A stretch of DNA of 64,000 nucleotides from UBA10347 sp905182135 (GCA_963925805.1 CAWUSE010000012.1:1-64000); one strand, 5' to 3'. Positions 8,808 through 17,966 are shown, counted from the first letter of the stretch. The notes: generated by a model from the sequence alone, not told the origin. A program made the numbers and translations.

Positions 8808-9641
8808 TCAACGAAGCGCTGAAGCGAGGGGTTCGAGCCGGCTGGCGTCCATGGGCCCACGCATGGACCAGACCACAATGTCGACACCGACGTCGAAGAA
8901 GCTGGCTGCCTGGTCGGCGAGCGCAGCAGGATCGCTGTCGGTATCAAAACCAAGGTGGATCGACCGGGCAATCTCAGATTGATCGCGGCCAACTCGTTCG
9001 CAGTGGTGACGAAGTACACCGTCGAGCTCCAACCATGCCGCTGCATCATCAGGGAAGGTCATGTCCCACTGGTCTGCGAAGCGAGCGACGGTACGCAATG
9101 TGCGTACGCGTCCTTTGCCACCAATCACCATAGGGATCTTCGACTGCACTGGCTTGGGCTCACACCAGGCTCCGGCCAACTCGTAGTAGTTGCCGGAGAA
9201 GTTTGTTTCCTGGTTCGCGAGTAGCGAGACGATGACTTCCATGCCTTCTTCGAAACGATCCGAACGCTCACGCAACGTGCCCAGCGGGATGCCATAGGCC
9301 TCAGACTCTTGAAAATTCCAGCCGGCACCCATCCCAAGCTCGAAGCGGCCACCCGAGATGTGGTCGAGCGTCGCAGCCATGTTGGCCGTAACAGCTGGAT
9401 GGCGATGGTGCATGCCATTCACCATCGCTCCAATGCGAATCCTACTTGTCGCCTGGGCGAGAGCGCCGAGCATCGTCCAGCCCTCCAGATTTGGGCCATC
9501 GAACGGCTCAGCTAGTGGGTAGAAATGGTCCCAGTTCCAGGCCGACTCGAAGACGTCGATTTCGTCGGCGGTCTTCCAGACATCAAGAAACTCACCCCAC
9601 GTCGCATGATGTGGTGGCGTTTTGATCGCATGCTTTCCCAC
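8808..9641 (-). CDS. LLM-class F420-dependent oxidoreductase
   Basis: A 277-residue luciferase-like (beta/alpha)8 protein. Family motifs include WNWDHFYPL near residue 36, RIRIGAMVNGMHHRHPA, and DHISGGRFELGMGAGWN. It probably uses F420 or FMN to reduce or oxidise an unknown substrate. The start is GTG 9641, supported by AAGGAG six bases upstream. It is flanked by unrelated genes and has no operon partner. Confidence 0.82.
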   Translation of the reverse strand: MGKHAIKTPPHHATWGEFLDVWKTADEIDVFESAWNWDHFYPLAEPFDGPNLEGWTMLGALAQATSRIRIGAMVNGMHHRHPAVTANMAATLDHISGGRFELGMGAGWNFQESEAYGIPLGTLRERSDRFEEGMEVIVSLLANQETNFSGNYYELAGAWCEPKPVQSKIPMVIGGKGRVRTLRTVARFADQWDMTFPDDAAAWLELDGVLRHHCERVGRDQSEIARSIHLGFDTDSDPAALADQAASFFDVGVDIVVWSMRGPMDASRLEPLASALR

Positions 9642-9696
9642 TGATGTCTCCTTACGTCGTCGAGGTGTCAGGTTCCGTTGAGAGGGTAGACCAATC

Positions 9697-9918
9697 TTAT
9701 TTCTTGGGGTCCACGATCGCGTGATTCGACAGCCTGTAATGCTCCGCCACCTCGGCCGTCACGACCCTATGGTGCACAGCAACGTTGACGTCACTTCACT
9801 TGACGCCAAGCTAAACGACCTTGACATCACCGCAGCCGAACGAACCGGGTGCGACGCGCTCTTTATCAACCAAGACGAAGCTCTCGGCCGCGACCACTGT
9901 GGTTTCGGGTTCACTCAT
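9697..9918 (-). pseudogene. possible decayed small ORF with two in-frame stops
   Basis: The 283-bp gap 9642-9924 holds a minus-strand frame starting at ATG 9918 (MSEPETTVVAAESFVLVDKE). It meets TAG at 9811-9813 and TGA soon after, then continues in the same frame as VTAEVAEHYRLSNHAIVDPK up to TAA at 9697-9699. The coding-like flavour on both sides of the stops suggests a decayed gene, but the plus strand is also open here. I cannot name a family. Confidence 0.2.
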
Positions 9919-9924
9919 TTTGGA

Positions 9925-11325
9925 TTAATCGCCCAACAATGAAGGCTTGTAGTACCGCAGCAATATCAACGGGCTAATGCTCATGACTGCGACCATCGAC
10001 CACCAGCCCATGCGGAACTCCTCGATCCGTTCGCCGATCGCGGCGTTGCCGATCATGGCAGTGGTAATCGCTACACCGAACGCGGCGAATGCAGCGCGGG
10101 CCGTATTGAACGCAGCGTTGGCCGCCCCGAGTTGTTCTAACGGCACGTCTCGAAGCGCCGCTGCGTTTGCAGGCCCGAGCATGAATCCCATGCCGATGCC
10201 GATCGACAACGTTCCGGGCAAGAACGCTCGCACATAGATTTCGTCGGGCCGAAGGCGCCACGCCATCCATGCTGTTCCGAGTGTGGCAAGCGTGGCGCCA
10301 AGAATCAGTAATTCGCGGTAACCATGCCGGTCCACCAGAACGCCAGCCAGCGGCGCACAGATCACCAAAGCCAGCGGGCCTGGTGTCATCGCAAGGCCAA
10401 TTTCAAGGTTGGAGTATTGCCAAACGTCGTTCAGAAACAGCGGGTAGAGGAACCAGGTCGCAGCGGTCGACATCGACATCAGTGCGCTGGCTGCAGTAAC
10501 GACTCGGAACGACGGGATCTTGATGAGTTCAAAGTTCAGCAACGGCTCGTCATGGCAACGCGACGATCTGACAAAGACGACGCCTCCGATTAGGGCAACA
10601 AGGGATACCGCCAAGATCCGGCCATCAACCCATCCCCACGCCCGACCCTGCACAATCACAAAGGTGGCTCCGCCGACCGCAAGAGTGCCCGTCACAGCCC
10701 CCAACAAGTCCAGCGGCGGCGGTCGCTCTGTGACACTGTCATCAGCCATGAACCTGGCAGCCAGGACCATGCCCGCAACAGCGATGGGCACGACGACTGC
10801 AAAGACGACGCGCCAGCTGGAGACCTCGAGAAGCCCCGCTGCCACGGTCGGCGCCGCAGCAGCCCCAAGCACCCCCATTGATGACCACAGCGATACAACC
10901 GCGCCGTGCTGATGCTTGGGGTAAAGAGGAAGCACGGCCGCCAGCGACGACGGAATAACAAGAGCGACGCCAAGCGCCTGAACCACGCGAGCAGCAATCA
11001 CCAAATTGATGCTGGGTGCAATCGCCGAGAGCGCTGCTCCAATGGCGAACACGCGTAGTCCAATTACGAAGACTCGACGTCGGCCGATTCGATCGGCCAA
11101 CCGTCCGCCAAGGAGCATGAAAGTCACCTGGGTAACGGCAAAGGCCGAGATAACCCATGCAATGTGGGTCAATCCAACTTCAGGAAACTCCTCTTCGAGC
11201 ACCGGGATAGCGATGTTGGTTGCCGTGCCGACAAACGCAGCGAGAAACATCGCCGTCGCTGCAATAGCCAGCGCCACCCGGCGGCGGCGTTCTGAAATTT
11301 CGGGCGGCTTCGTTTCCCCCGCCAT
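9925..11325 (-). CDS. MFS transporter, DHA2 (EmrB/QacA)-like
   Basis: About 466 residues with 12-14 hydrophobic segments. The MFS A-motif is present (GGRLADRIGRRRVFVIGL, between TM2 and TM3), as is a motif C-like segment in TM5 (GVLGAAAAPTVAAGLL). These features fit proton-coupled drug or small-molecule exporters of the DHA2 branch. ATG 11325 is preferred; a TTG at 11352 would add nine residues. The substrate is unknown. It faces the start of a decayed P450 rather than a regulator. Confidence 0.82.
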   Translation of the reverse strand: MAGETKPPEISERRRRVALAIAATAMFLAAFVGTATNIAIPVLEEEFPEVGLTHIAWVISAFAVTQVTFMLLGGRLADRIGRRRVFVIGLRVFAIGAALSAIAPSINLVIAARVVQALGVALVIPSSLAAVLPLYPKHQHGAVVSLWSSMGVLGAAAAPTVAAGLLEVSSWRVVFAVVVPIAVAGMVLAARFMADDSVTERPPPLDLLGAVTGTLAVGGATFVIVQGRAWGWVDGRILAVSLVALIGGVVFVRSSRCHDEPLLNFELIKIPSFRVVTAASALMSMSTAATWFLYPLFLNDVWQYSNLEIGLAMTPGPLALVICAPLAGVLVDRHGYRELLILGATLATLGTAWMAWRLRPDEIYVRAFLPGTLSIGIGMGFMLGPANAAALRDVPLEQLGAANAAFNTARAAFAAFGVAITTAMIGNAAIGERIEEFRMGWWSMVAVMSISPLILLRYYKPSLLGD

Positions 11326-11523
11326 CGTTGCTGTTGCTTCTTCGATTGGCAAACGCTACCGGCCCGCAGCTAGGCCGAAGTAGCCAGTTCCCGTGTTAGC
11401 CAAGAGTGGCTGTATGCAGGTCGTCGGCGACCGCCAGATCGCCGGTGTAACCACCGGCCCGGATGGTGTCCATTTAGGCCTGGCGTAATTCTGGCGTCTC
11501 CGGAGGCGGGATCAAGTGTGTGA

Positions 11524-12033
11524 GCACCAGGTTCGGAGCTTGCGTCAGCTGGGGTCGACACCACGCGCGATCAACTTCCGCTAATCCTGTTGTCGTTGCT
11601 GACCCACCCAGAGCAATATCAACAGCTTGCCGACAACCCGAGCATGGCATTAGCCGCCGTCGACGAGGAGATGCGGTACTCGCCGCTCCCCTGGCTTCTT
11701 CCGCACACAGCGATGCACGACGTCCACTACCACGGCATCGACTTCGAGGCGGGCGACACCGTGCTGGTTCTGGTGCTAGCTACCAACCGAGACCCGAGTG
11801 TGATGACCGAACCACAACGTTTCGACATTGCACGGCAGCGTGTTCGCAACTTCAGTTTTGGGCAGGGTGCTCATGCCTGCCCTGCCGCTCAACTAGCGCG
11901 CATCGAAATGGCCATCGCTCTGGAACGTCTGGTCACTCGGACAACGCTGCGCCTGGTCGAAGCGCCGACCCTCACCGCGTCGGGAAAGGGTCGTATCCCG
12001 ACATCATTGCTCGTCGAGGTGACCAAGCACTAA
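11524..12033 (+). pseudogene. cytochrome P450, C-terminal fragment
   Basis: The open frame after a stop at 11521-11523 reads into a P450 I-helix (ELASAGVDTTRDQLPLILLS). It continues through the ExxR helix (DEEMRYSPLPW) and the heme-ligand loop (FSFGQGAHACPAAQLARIEM) to a normal C-terminus at TAA 12033. About 170 of the usual 400 residues remain. The N-terminal half is absent, and the 170 bp upstream do not encode it in any frame. The heme loop has Pro-Ala after the cysteine where Gly is usual. It is most simply a truncated, non-functional gene. Confidence 0.75.
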
Positions 12034-12081
12034 GGCGTGACATATAGCAAGGGTCAGACCACTGATACACCCGTTGAAGGA

Positions 12082-12813
12082 CTAGCTGGTCATGGCGCCA
12101 TCAACAACAAACTCTTGGCCGGTGCAATAACTGGCATCGTCAGAAGCCAAGAACAGCACAAGCTTGCCGACTTCATCGGCTGACGCAACCCGGCCAAGTG
12201 GAATGCGGGACTCGATGTTGTCGCGCATCGGGCCAAACTCGTCGAGCATGTTTGTATCGATGATTCCGGGGTGCACCGAGTTCACTCGCACGCCCGAAGG
12301 CGCTAGCTCAATCGCTGCGGACTTGGTCATGCCGCGCACGGCCCATTTCGATGCCGAATAGGCATGCGCCACCGACGCTCCTCTCATACCGGCAATCGAC
12401 GAAATGTTGATGATGCTGCCAGAGCTGTTGGCCTGCATAGCCGGAGCCGCCGTTCGCATACCAAGAAACACACCCGTCTGATTGATGTCTATCATTTGTT
12501 GCCACATCGCAAGCGACGTCTCGATCAGACCGACCATGCGGAAGATGCCCGCATTATTCACCAGAATATCGAGGCGTCCATGCAGCGCCACGATGGTTTC
12601 AACGACGCTGTTCCAGTCATCTTCTGAGACAACATCGTGATGCAAGAACTCGCACGCAGCCCCAAGCCGTTCAGCAGTTGCCCGCCCCTCGGCGTCGAGC
12701 ACATCGGTGATCACCACTTGAGCGCCAGCCTTCACGAACAGCTCCGCTTCGGCCGCACCCTGGCCTCGGGCGCCTCCAGTGATCAGTGCCACCTTGTCGT
12801 CGAGTCGATTCAT
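12082..12813 (-). CDS. SDR-family NAD(P)-dependent oxidoreductase
   Basis: A classical short-chain dehydrogenase of 243 residues. It shows the cofactor motif TGGARGQG, the structural NNAG, the catalytic Ser in NISSIAG, and YSASK with the Tyr/Lys pair, then the HPGIIDTNM loop. An acidic residue (VVITDVLD) at the end of beta-2 favours NAD. ATG 12813 is preceded by GGGGGAG at good spacing; an upstream extension to 12876 lacks such a site. The substrate, perhaps a steroid-like or hydroxy-acid compound, is not determinable. Confidence 0.88.
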   Translation of the reverse strand: MNRLDDKVALITGGARGQGAAEAELFVKAGAQVVITDVLDAEGRATAERLGAACEFLHHDVVSEDDWNSVVETIVALHGRLDILVNNAGIFRMVGLIETSLAMWQQMIDINQTGVFLGMRTAAPAMQANSSGSIINISSIAGMRGASVAHAYSASKWAVRGMTKSAAIELAPSGVRVNSVHPGIIDTNMLDEFGPMRDNIESRIPLGRVASADEVGKLVLFLASDDASYCTGQEFVVDGAMTS

Positions 12814-12979
12814 GTCATGTCTCCCCCGTAGGTCTGGGCTGTCGCCAGTATGTGTACGCCTAAGTATCGACCGCATCGTTGCGGCAAACCCAATGGTCGT
12901 GGACGAATCTGGATTGCCGGCGCAACTTGGCTATCTCCTCGACACCTCGAACAGCGAGAATCACATAACCCGACGTTCG

Positions 12980-13535
12980 GCAACAGTCACAAAGCGAGAC
13001 AACCACGACCCTCAATGTTCGCCAGTTATCCGGGGCGCTCGGCGCCGAGGTACGGGGCATCGACTTGTCCGATCCGAATATCGATTCGGCAATCTCTGGC
13101 ACACCGACTTCACGAACCTTCCTCGGCCCTCGCTTGCAAATGCCTTGTACAGCATCGAGGTGCCAACCCACGGGGGTGACACCTTGATCGCCAGCACCTG
13201 CGCTGCATTCGAGGGCTTGTCTGAGGGCATGAAAGACATGTTGCGCGGCCTGAACGCGGTGCACGACTTCTCCGAGAAATATAAGCGAGACTTGGCTGAC
13301 CAAACGGAGCGCAACGCAGGTGTTGCTCGTAACGACAGCAGCGAGTACCTCGACGCTGAACTCGAAGTCGTCCATCCCGTCGTTCGATCCCACCCGGCGA
13401 CCGGGCGTGAGTCGTTATCTGTCAACGGCGGATTCACCTTGCGTTTCAAGGATATGACGCCAGAAGAAAGCCAGCCGCTACTCAACCTCCTCTACCGCCA
13501 CTGTGAGCGGCCATTCCCCTGGCTGGCGATCATCA
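12980..13535 (+). pseudogene. TauD/TfdA-family dioxygenase remnant
   Basis: Two frames carry pieces of one gene. The first encodes a typical N-terminus (QLSGALGAEVRGIDLSDPN, about 13023-13080). Within a few codons a different frame gives the iron-binding region LWHTDFTNLPRPSL and then THGGDTLIASTCAAFEGLSE through VHPVVRSHPATGRESLSVNG. Some 60-80 codons normally lying between these blocks are missing. The C-terminus, including the distal His/Arg segment, is lost after RHCERP where it meets ligC. Internal deletion, frameshift and C-terminal truncation make it non-functional. Confidence 0.75.
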
Positions 13536-13538
13536 TGG

Positions 13539-14486
13539 TCAGACGTGCAACTGTTGCTCGAGCGCGTGGAGATGGCGATAGCAGCTGATGACCTGGCTGA
13601 CCGACGACTTTGGTTCACGGCCTTCGGTGATGGCAGAGATGAACTCGCGAGATTCAAGTTCGATACCGTTCATCGACACGTCAATCCGAGAGACGTCGAT
13701 CGGCTCGCCTCGCCCGTCGACCAGGTCGTCGTAGCTGGCGACATAGGTGCCGGTGTCGCCGATGTAGCGGAAAAACGTGCCAAGTGGTCCGTCGTTGTTG
13801 AATGACAGCGACAAGCTAAGCAGTGACCCGCCCGAGGTCTTCATCTGGATCGACATGTCCATTGCAATACCCAGATCAGGATGCAGCGGGCCCTCGAGAA
13901 TGTTCGCGGCAACGATCTCTTCGCCGGTTTGATAGGCGAACAAATCGATGGTGTGGGCTGCGTGATGCCACAGCAGATGGTCGGTCCAGGTTCGTGGTTC
14001 GCCCAGGGCGTTCCTGTTGGCGCGGCGAAAGAAGAAGGTCTGCACATCCATCTGCTGAATCGAGAACTCGCCAGCCTGGATCTTGTTATGGACCCATTGG
14101 TGCGATGGGTTGAAACGGCGCACATGGCCGACCATGCAGACCTTGCCGGTGCGCTGTTGTGCATCGACAACGGCCTCGGCATCAGCCAAATTATCAGCCA
14201 AGGGGATCTCGACCAGCACATGTTTACCGGCTTCCAAGCACGCGATCGCCTGCGAAGCATGCATCTGCGTCGGTGTCGCCAATATGACCGCATCTACCTC
14301 ATCGAGGGCCAACACGTCGGCGAGATTATCGGACCAATGTTCGATGCCATACTCACGCGCAACGCTCTGCTGCGTGCCGCCAGGACGGTCAACGATCGAG
14401 GTCACCTCGGCTCCGTCGATCAGCTGAATGGCGGCGAGGTGCTTGCGGCCGAATGCACCTGCACCGGCAAGAGCCAACTTCATCAT
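13539..14486 (-). CDS. ligC: 4-carboxy-2-hydroxymuconate-6-semialdehyde dehydrogenase
   Basis: A 315-residue Gfo/Idh/MocA-fold protein that matches LigC/PmdC in length and signature blocks. These are KLALAGAGAFGRKHL (Rossmann), the conserved RRFNPSHQWVHNKIQAGE, QQMDVQTFFFRRANRNALGE, WTDHLLWHHAAHTIDLF and SLSFNNDGPLGTFFRYIGD. It oxidises the cyclic hemiacetal form of CHMS to 2-pyrone-4,6-dicarboxylate with NAD(P), the step after ring cleavage by LigAB. It lies at the edge of the PCA 4,5-cleavage cluster, on the strand opposite ligU and ligI. The start could be Met1 or Met2. Confidence 0.9.
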   Translation of the reverse strand: MMKLALAGAGAFGRKHLAAIQLIDGAEVTSIVDRPGGTQQSVAREYGIEHWSDNLADVLALDEVDAVILATPTQMHASQAIACLEAGKHVLVEIPLADNLADAEAVVDAQQRTGKVCMVGHVRRFNPSHQWVHNKIQAGEFSIQQMDVQTFFFRRANRNALGEPRTWTDHLLWHHAAHTIDLFAYQTGEEIVAANILEGPLHPDLGIAMDMSIQMKTSGGSLLSLSLSFNNDGPLGTFFRYIGDTGTYVASYDDLVDGRGEPIDVSRIDVSMNGIELESREFISAITEGREPKSSVSQVISCYRHLHALEQQLHV

Positions 14487-14519
14487 GTCTCCTAGTGTCC
14501 TGTCCGGTTATAAGCGAGG

Positions 14520-14922
14520 CTAGAACAATCCATTGTCATTGGCCGAGGTCTCGGGGAGGACCTGTAACACGTCCCAGTGCTCAACGATCTTGCCGTTGGT
14601 GTCCAGACGAAAGATAACAATGCCCGCGTAGTCGTCAGAACCCGGCCATGTCTGCAGCCGGCCATGTCTGCAGACAGTGCAACACCACGAATTCACCCTC
14701 GGCGATGACGCGCTTGAACTCAACGTGTTTGCCCGCATGCTCTGCCGCCATCTGGTCGAAATAGTCGATGAAACCTTGGGGAACGTCGGTCACGTGCGGG
14801 TTGTGCTGGATGTAGGTGTCGCCCACATGCCGTTCGACCGCTTCGCCAGGCTTGCACTGATTGAACATCACGTCGTAGAACGCAAGGACGTTCCGCTTGA
14901 TCGCCTCACGATCACTCATCAC
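14520..14922 (-). pseudogene. SnoaL/NTF2-like protein broken by a 16-bp tandem duplication
   Basis: The first frame (ATG 14922, about 95 residues) encodes the start of a SnoaL-like fold (AIKRNVLAFYDVMFNQCKPG, VGDTYIQHNPHV). It loses coherence after VLHCLQTWP. Another frame then carries the rest (GSDDYAGIVIFRLDTNGKIV ... EHWDVLQVLPE) to TAG 14520-14522. The frameshift coincides with an exact 16-bp tandem duplication at 14642-14673. Removing one copy restores LQTWPGSDDYAG in frame. The family contains small enzymes and binding proteins, usually about 130 residues, which is what the repaired frame would give. Confidence 0.8.
14642..14673. repeat. exact 16-bp tandem duplication
   Basis: CCGGCCATGTCTGCAG occurs at 14642-14657 and again directly at 14658-14673. 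Sixteen is not a multiple of three, so the second copy shifts the SnoaL-like frame. The copies are identical, which implies a recent event or an error in the assembly. Confidence 0.95.
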
Positions 14923-15025
14923 CGGAACCTAGTGCTACCCATCACATCCGCCGAGCACGCCGAACGGAGTTCGCTGTCGTAGTATCCGGACCCATGATGC
15001 GTCCGGCGATACCTCTCGTGCAACC

Positions 15026-15796
15026 GTGACTGCGCCTATCACCAGCACCCATCCAATCAGGGAAGCGCGCTACGCAGCCAACTGCAAGGCCCGACTCGAT
15101 GCCGACGGGGCACTCGTGCTCGATGACTTCTTCTCGGCTGCGGTGATCAAACAGGTCGTCACCCAAGCTCTCGAACAACGCGACCACGTTTTCTATGCCG
15201 GGTCGACCCACAACGTCTACCTGACCAACGCAAACCCCGAACTCGCCGACGACCACCCATTCAACCGTCAAGTAGCGAGCAGCAAGGGCTTGATCGCCGA
15301 CGATCAGATCGACAGCGATTCACTACTGCGAGACGTGTACGACGACCCGGTATTTCGCAGCTTCCTTGCCGGTGTGCTCGGCATCGACAGCGTGCACCCC
15401 TACGCCGATGACCTCTCATCGATCAACGTTCACTTCGCCAGCGCTGGGCAAGAACTTGGGTGGCATTTCGACAACTCGGCGTTCGCCGTGACCTTGCTGT
15501 TGCAGGCACCCCAGGCCGGAGGCGTCTTCGAATATGTGCCGGCCGTGCGTAATGCTGACGCCGGCGACATGGCCTATGAACGTGTTGGCGCCGTACTCGA
15601 CGGAGACGAGACTGTCCGAGAACTCGACTTCAGCCCGGGCGCCCTGGTGCTATTTCGCGGACGCAACGCAATGCACCGAGTTACGCCTGTCGAGGGCGAC
15701 ATTACCCGGTTGCTCGTCGTGTTCGCCTATAACGAACAGCCAGGCGTCACGTTGTCTGAATCAGCACGCGGAACCTTCTACGGTCGCATGGCCTAG
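15026..15796 (+). CDS. 2OG-Fe(II) oxygenase, ArpA/HalD-like family
   Basis: A 256-residue double-stranded beta-helix protein. The metal triad is visible: His147 and Asp149 in GWHFDNSAF, and the distal His217 in RNAMHRVTPVEGD, with an Arg in DITRLLVVFAYN for 2-oxoglutarate. The segment TLLLQAPQAGGVFEYVP is typical of the family that includes BesD/HalD halogenases. Because Asp149 is kept rather than replaced by Gly, hydroxylation is expected, not halogenation. The start is GTG 15026. It lies 100 bp before ligU on the same strand inside the PCA cluster. Its substrate is unknown. Confidence 0.75.
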   Translation: MTAPITSTHPIREARYAANCKARLDADGALVLDDFFSAAVIKQVVTQALEQRDHVFYAGSTHNVYLTNANPELADDHPFNRQVASSKGLIADDQIDSDSLLRDVYDDPVFRSFLAGVLGIDSVHPYADDLSSINVHFASAGQELGWHFDNSAFAVTLLLQAPQAGGVFEYVPAVRNADAGDMAYERVGAVLDGDETVRELDFSPGALVLFRGRNAMHRVTPVEGDITRLLVVFAYNEQPGVTLSESARGTFYGRMA

Positions 15797-15896
15797 CGAG
15801 CTCCTGTGCTGTTTGGGCCACACCGGGCGAGAAGCTCTTGCACCGTGCGCCAGACATGATCTCGACAATTCCGGTGAGGTTTGACAGACTGCGTCG

Positions 15897-16985
15897 GTGA
15901 CAACTGGCGTCCCCTGCATGATCTTGCGTGGTGGCACGTCCAAAGGTGCCTACTTCCTGGCCAGCGACCTCCCGCCCGCACCGCCCGAGCGTGACCTGCT
16001 GCTGCTTCGCATCATGGGGTCACCCGATGCCCGCCAGATCGACGGCATCGGTGGCGCACACCCGCTGACATCCAAGGTGGCGGTCGTCGCCCCCTCCGCC
16101 AGTGCCGACGCTGATGTCGACTACCTGTTTCTGCAGGTAGGTACCGATGAACCGCTCGTGTCTGACCGCCAGAACTGCGGCAATCTGCTGGCTGGCGTTG
16201 CGCCGTTCGCCATCGAGCGAGGCTTGGTCGATGCTGCGGCTGATGGTCTAGTCACCGTCCGGATCAAAATGCTGAACACCGGCTCGATTGCAACAGCCCG
16301 CCTGGAAACGCAGGCTGGTCTACCAATCTACGAGGGCGTCACGACGATCTCCGGCGTACCCGGCGCTGCCGCCGCAATTGCACTCGACTTCGAAGACATT
16401 GCCGGCAGCTCGACCGGCGCATTGTTGCCAACCGGAAACAGAGTCGACGACATCCATGGTGTCGCCAGCACGCTCGTCGATAATGGCATGCCCGTTGTGG
16501 TGATGGCAGCCTCTGCCTTAGGCGTATCCGGTTATGAGACGTGCGCGGAACTCGAACAGAACGCAGCGCTCCGCACAAAGCTCGAAGCCATCCGGTTAGA
16601 GGCAGGCGTTCGGATGGGCTTAGGCGACGTGAGCCAGACAACCATTCCAAAACTGACGATTGTGTCGCCTCCGCAGAGCGGCGGCCATCTCAACACACGA
16701 ACCTTCATTCCTCACCGGTGTCATGATGCGATCGGCGTGTTGGGTGCGGTGTCAGTCTCCACTGCGGCGTTGCTTCCCGGTTCACCCGCCTATGCCCTTG
16801 TTGACCAACTCAGCAACGATGTCGCGACCGACAGTCTCGTGCGCCTTGAACACCCGACGGGTGTCTTCGAGGCCGTTGTCGAAATTGTTCACACAGCCAG
16901 CGGCGAGATGACCGTCAAACGAGCTGGCATCATTCGCACCGCCCGCAAGCTCATGGATGGCATCGTGTTCCCTCGAAGCGAATAA
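15897..16985 (+). CDS. ligU: 4-oxalomesaconate tautomerase (PrpF family)
   Basis: A 362-residue PrpF/diaminopimelate-epimerase-fold isomerase. GGTSKGAYF near the N-terminus and DRQNCGNLLAGV (around residue 96) are the conserved catalytic blocks. In PCA 4,5-cleavage pathways this enzyme (LigU, called GalD in gallate pathways) moves the double bond of oxalomesaconate to give the substrate of LigJ. The GTG start at 15897 lacks an obvious ribosome site. It is followed by ligI after 9 bp, forming a tight pair. PrpF proteins also serve in the methylcitrate cycle, but the surrounding genes settle the role. Confidence 0.88.
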   Translation: MTTGVPCMILRGGTSKGAYFLASDLPPAPPERDLLLLRIMGSPDARQIDGIGGAHPLTSKVAVVAPSASADADVDYLFLQVGTDEPLVSDRQNCGNLLAGVAPFAIERGLVDAAADGLVTVRIKMLNTGSIATARLETQAGLPIYEGVTTISGVPGAAAAIALDFEDIAGSSTGALLPTGNRVDDIHGVASTLVDNGMPVVVMAASALGVSGYETCAELEQNAALRTKLEAIRLEAGVRMGLGDVSQTTIPKLTIVSPPQSGGHLNTRTFIPHRCHDAIGVLGAVSVSTAALLPGSPAYALVDQLSNDVATDSLVRLEHPTGVFEAVVEIVHTASGEMTVKRAGIIRTARKLMDGIVFPRSE

Positions 16986-16994
16986 GGCGGCACC

Positions 16995-17903
16995 GTGACG
17001 ATCATCAATCCTCCACACGACTTTCCACTCGAGCGGACCGTGCCAGGACCGATACCCCAGGCGAGTGCGCCGACAGTTGCCGCTCCTCCGCCGTTGGCAT
17101 GCGATGCCCACTGCCATGTCTTTGGGCCGGCCTCGCAGTTTCCGTTCTCGCCGGCACGCACCTATACGCCACCTGATTCTGGCATCCATGCCTTCCAGGC
17201 ACTACAGAAGCGGATCGGGCTTGAACGTGCCGTCTTTGTTCAGGCGAGCTGCCATGGCACCGACAATTCAGCGATGGTCGATGCTATTCAACGAGGTAAC
17301 GGACGTTATGCGGGTGTCGCCATGGTCGATGCCTCGATCACCGACGAGGATCTTGCGCATCTTCATGCGAACCAGGTGCGCGGCACCCGATTCAACTTTG
17401 TTGCCCATCTCGGCGGGGCGCCCAACCTCGACGAGTTCTGGACGGTCGTGCACCGAGTCGCCGAACTCGGCTGGCACATTGTGCTCCACTTGGATGCCAA
17501 GGACTTCTCGCAGTACGACCACCTGCTCGACGAGATGCCTGTGCCGTACATCATCGATCACATGGCTCGAATTCCAGCACAGGACGGCGTCGATCAACTG
17601 CCATTCCAGCAACTGCTTGAGCGACTGCGCACAGACGAGAAGTGCTGGGTAAAGATCTCGTGTGCTGAACGCTTAACCAAAGGCAAGGTCGCTCCGTTCG
17701 ACGACGTTGTTCCTTTCGCCGAGGCGATCCTGACTACCGCCCCAGACCGCACGCTATGGGGCACGGACTGGCCACATCCGAACATGCAGACCATGCCCGA
17801 CGAGGGCCATCTACTCGACCTGCTAACACAGTTCGCTCCCGACCAAACGCTGCGCGACCAAGTACTGGTCGATAATCCGCAGGCGCTCTACGACTTCCAC
17901 TAG
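16995..17903 (+). CDS. ligI: 2-pyrone-4,6-dicarboxylate hydrolase
   Basis: A 302-residue amidohydrolase-superfamily barrel. DAHCHVFGPASQFPFSPART is the LigI N-terminal signature. RGTRFNFVAHLGG, YIIDHMARIPAQDG and the catalytic-Asp strand WGTDWPHPN follow at the expected places. It opens the lactone ring of PDC to 4-oxalomesaconate. The GTG start lies nine bases after the ligU stop, so the two are probably co-translated. The residues are those of cog3618-type enzymes, which act without a tightly bound metal (family knowledge). Confidence 0.92.
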   Translation: MTIINPPHDFPLERTVPGPIPQASAPTVAAPPPLACDAHCHVFGPASQFPFSPARTYTPPDSGIHAFQALQKRIGLERAVFVQASCHGTDNSAMVDAIQRGNGRYAGVAMVDASITDEDLAHLHANQVRGTRFNFVAHLGGAPNLDEFWTVVHRVAELGWHIVLHLDAKDFSQYDHLLDEMPVPYIIDHMARIPAQDGVDQLPFQQLLERLRTDEKCWVKISCAERLTKGKVAPFDDVVPFAEAILTTAPDRTLWGTDWPHPNMQTMPDEGHLLDLLTQFAPDQTLRDQVLVDNPQALYDFH

Positions 17904-17966
17904 CCACACAACAGCCACACCTGGGTCCGCTACCAGGGGCACTGCGCCGATCGACCGAGACGGCCG

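Noticed and set aside
13539..14486. Generic Gfo/Idh/MocA sugar dehydrogenase
   Set aside because: RRFNPSHQWVHNKIQ and the HHAAHTIDLF blocks, the length and the neighbours fit LigC specifically.
15026..15796. Reading the 2OG oxygenase as a BesD/HalD halogenase
   Set aside because: Halogenases replace the metal Asp with Gly/Ala to make room for chloride; Asp149 is present here.
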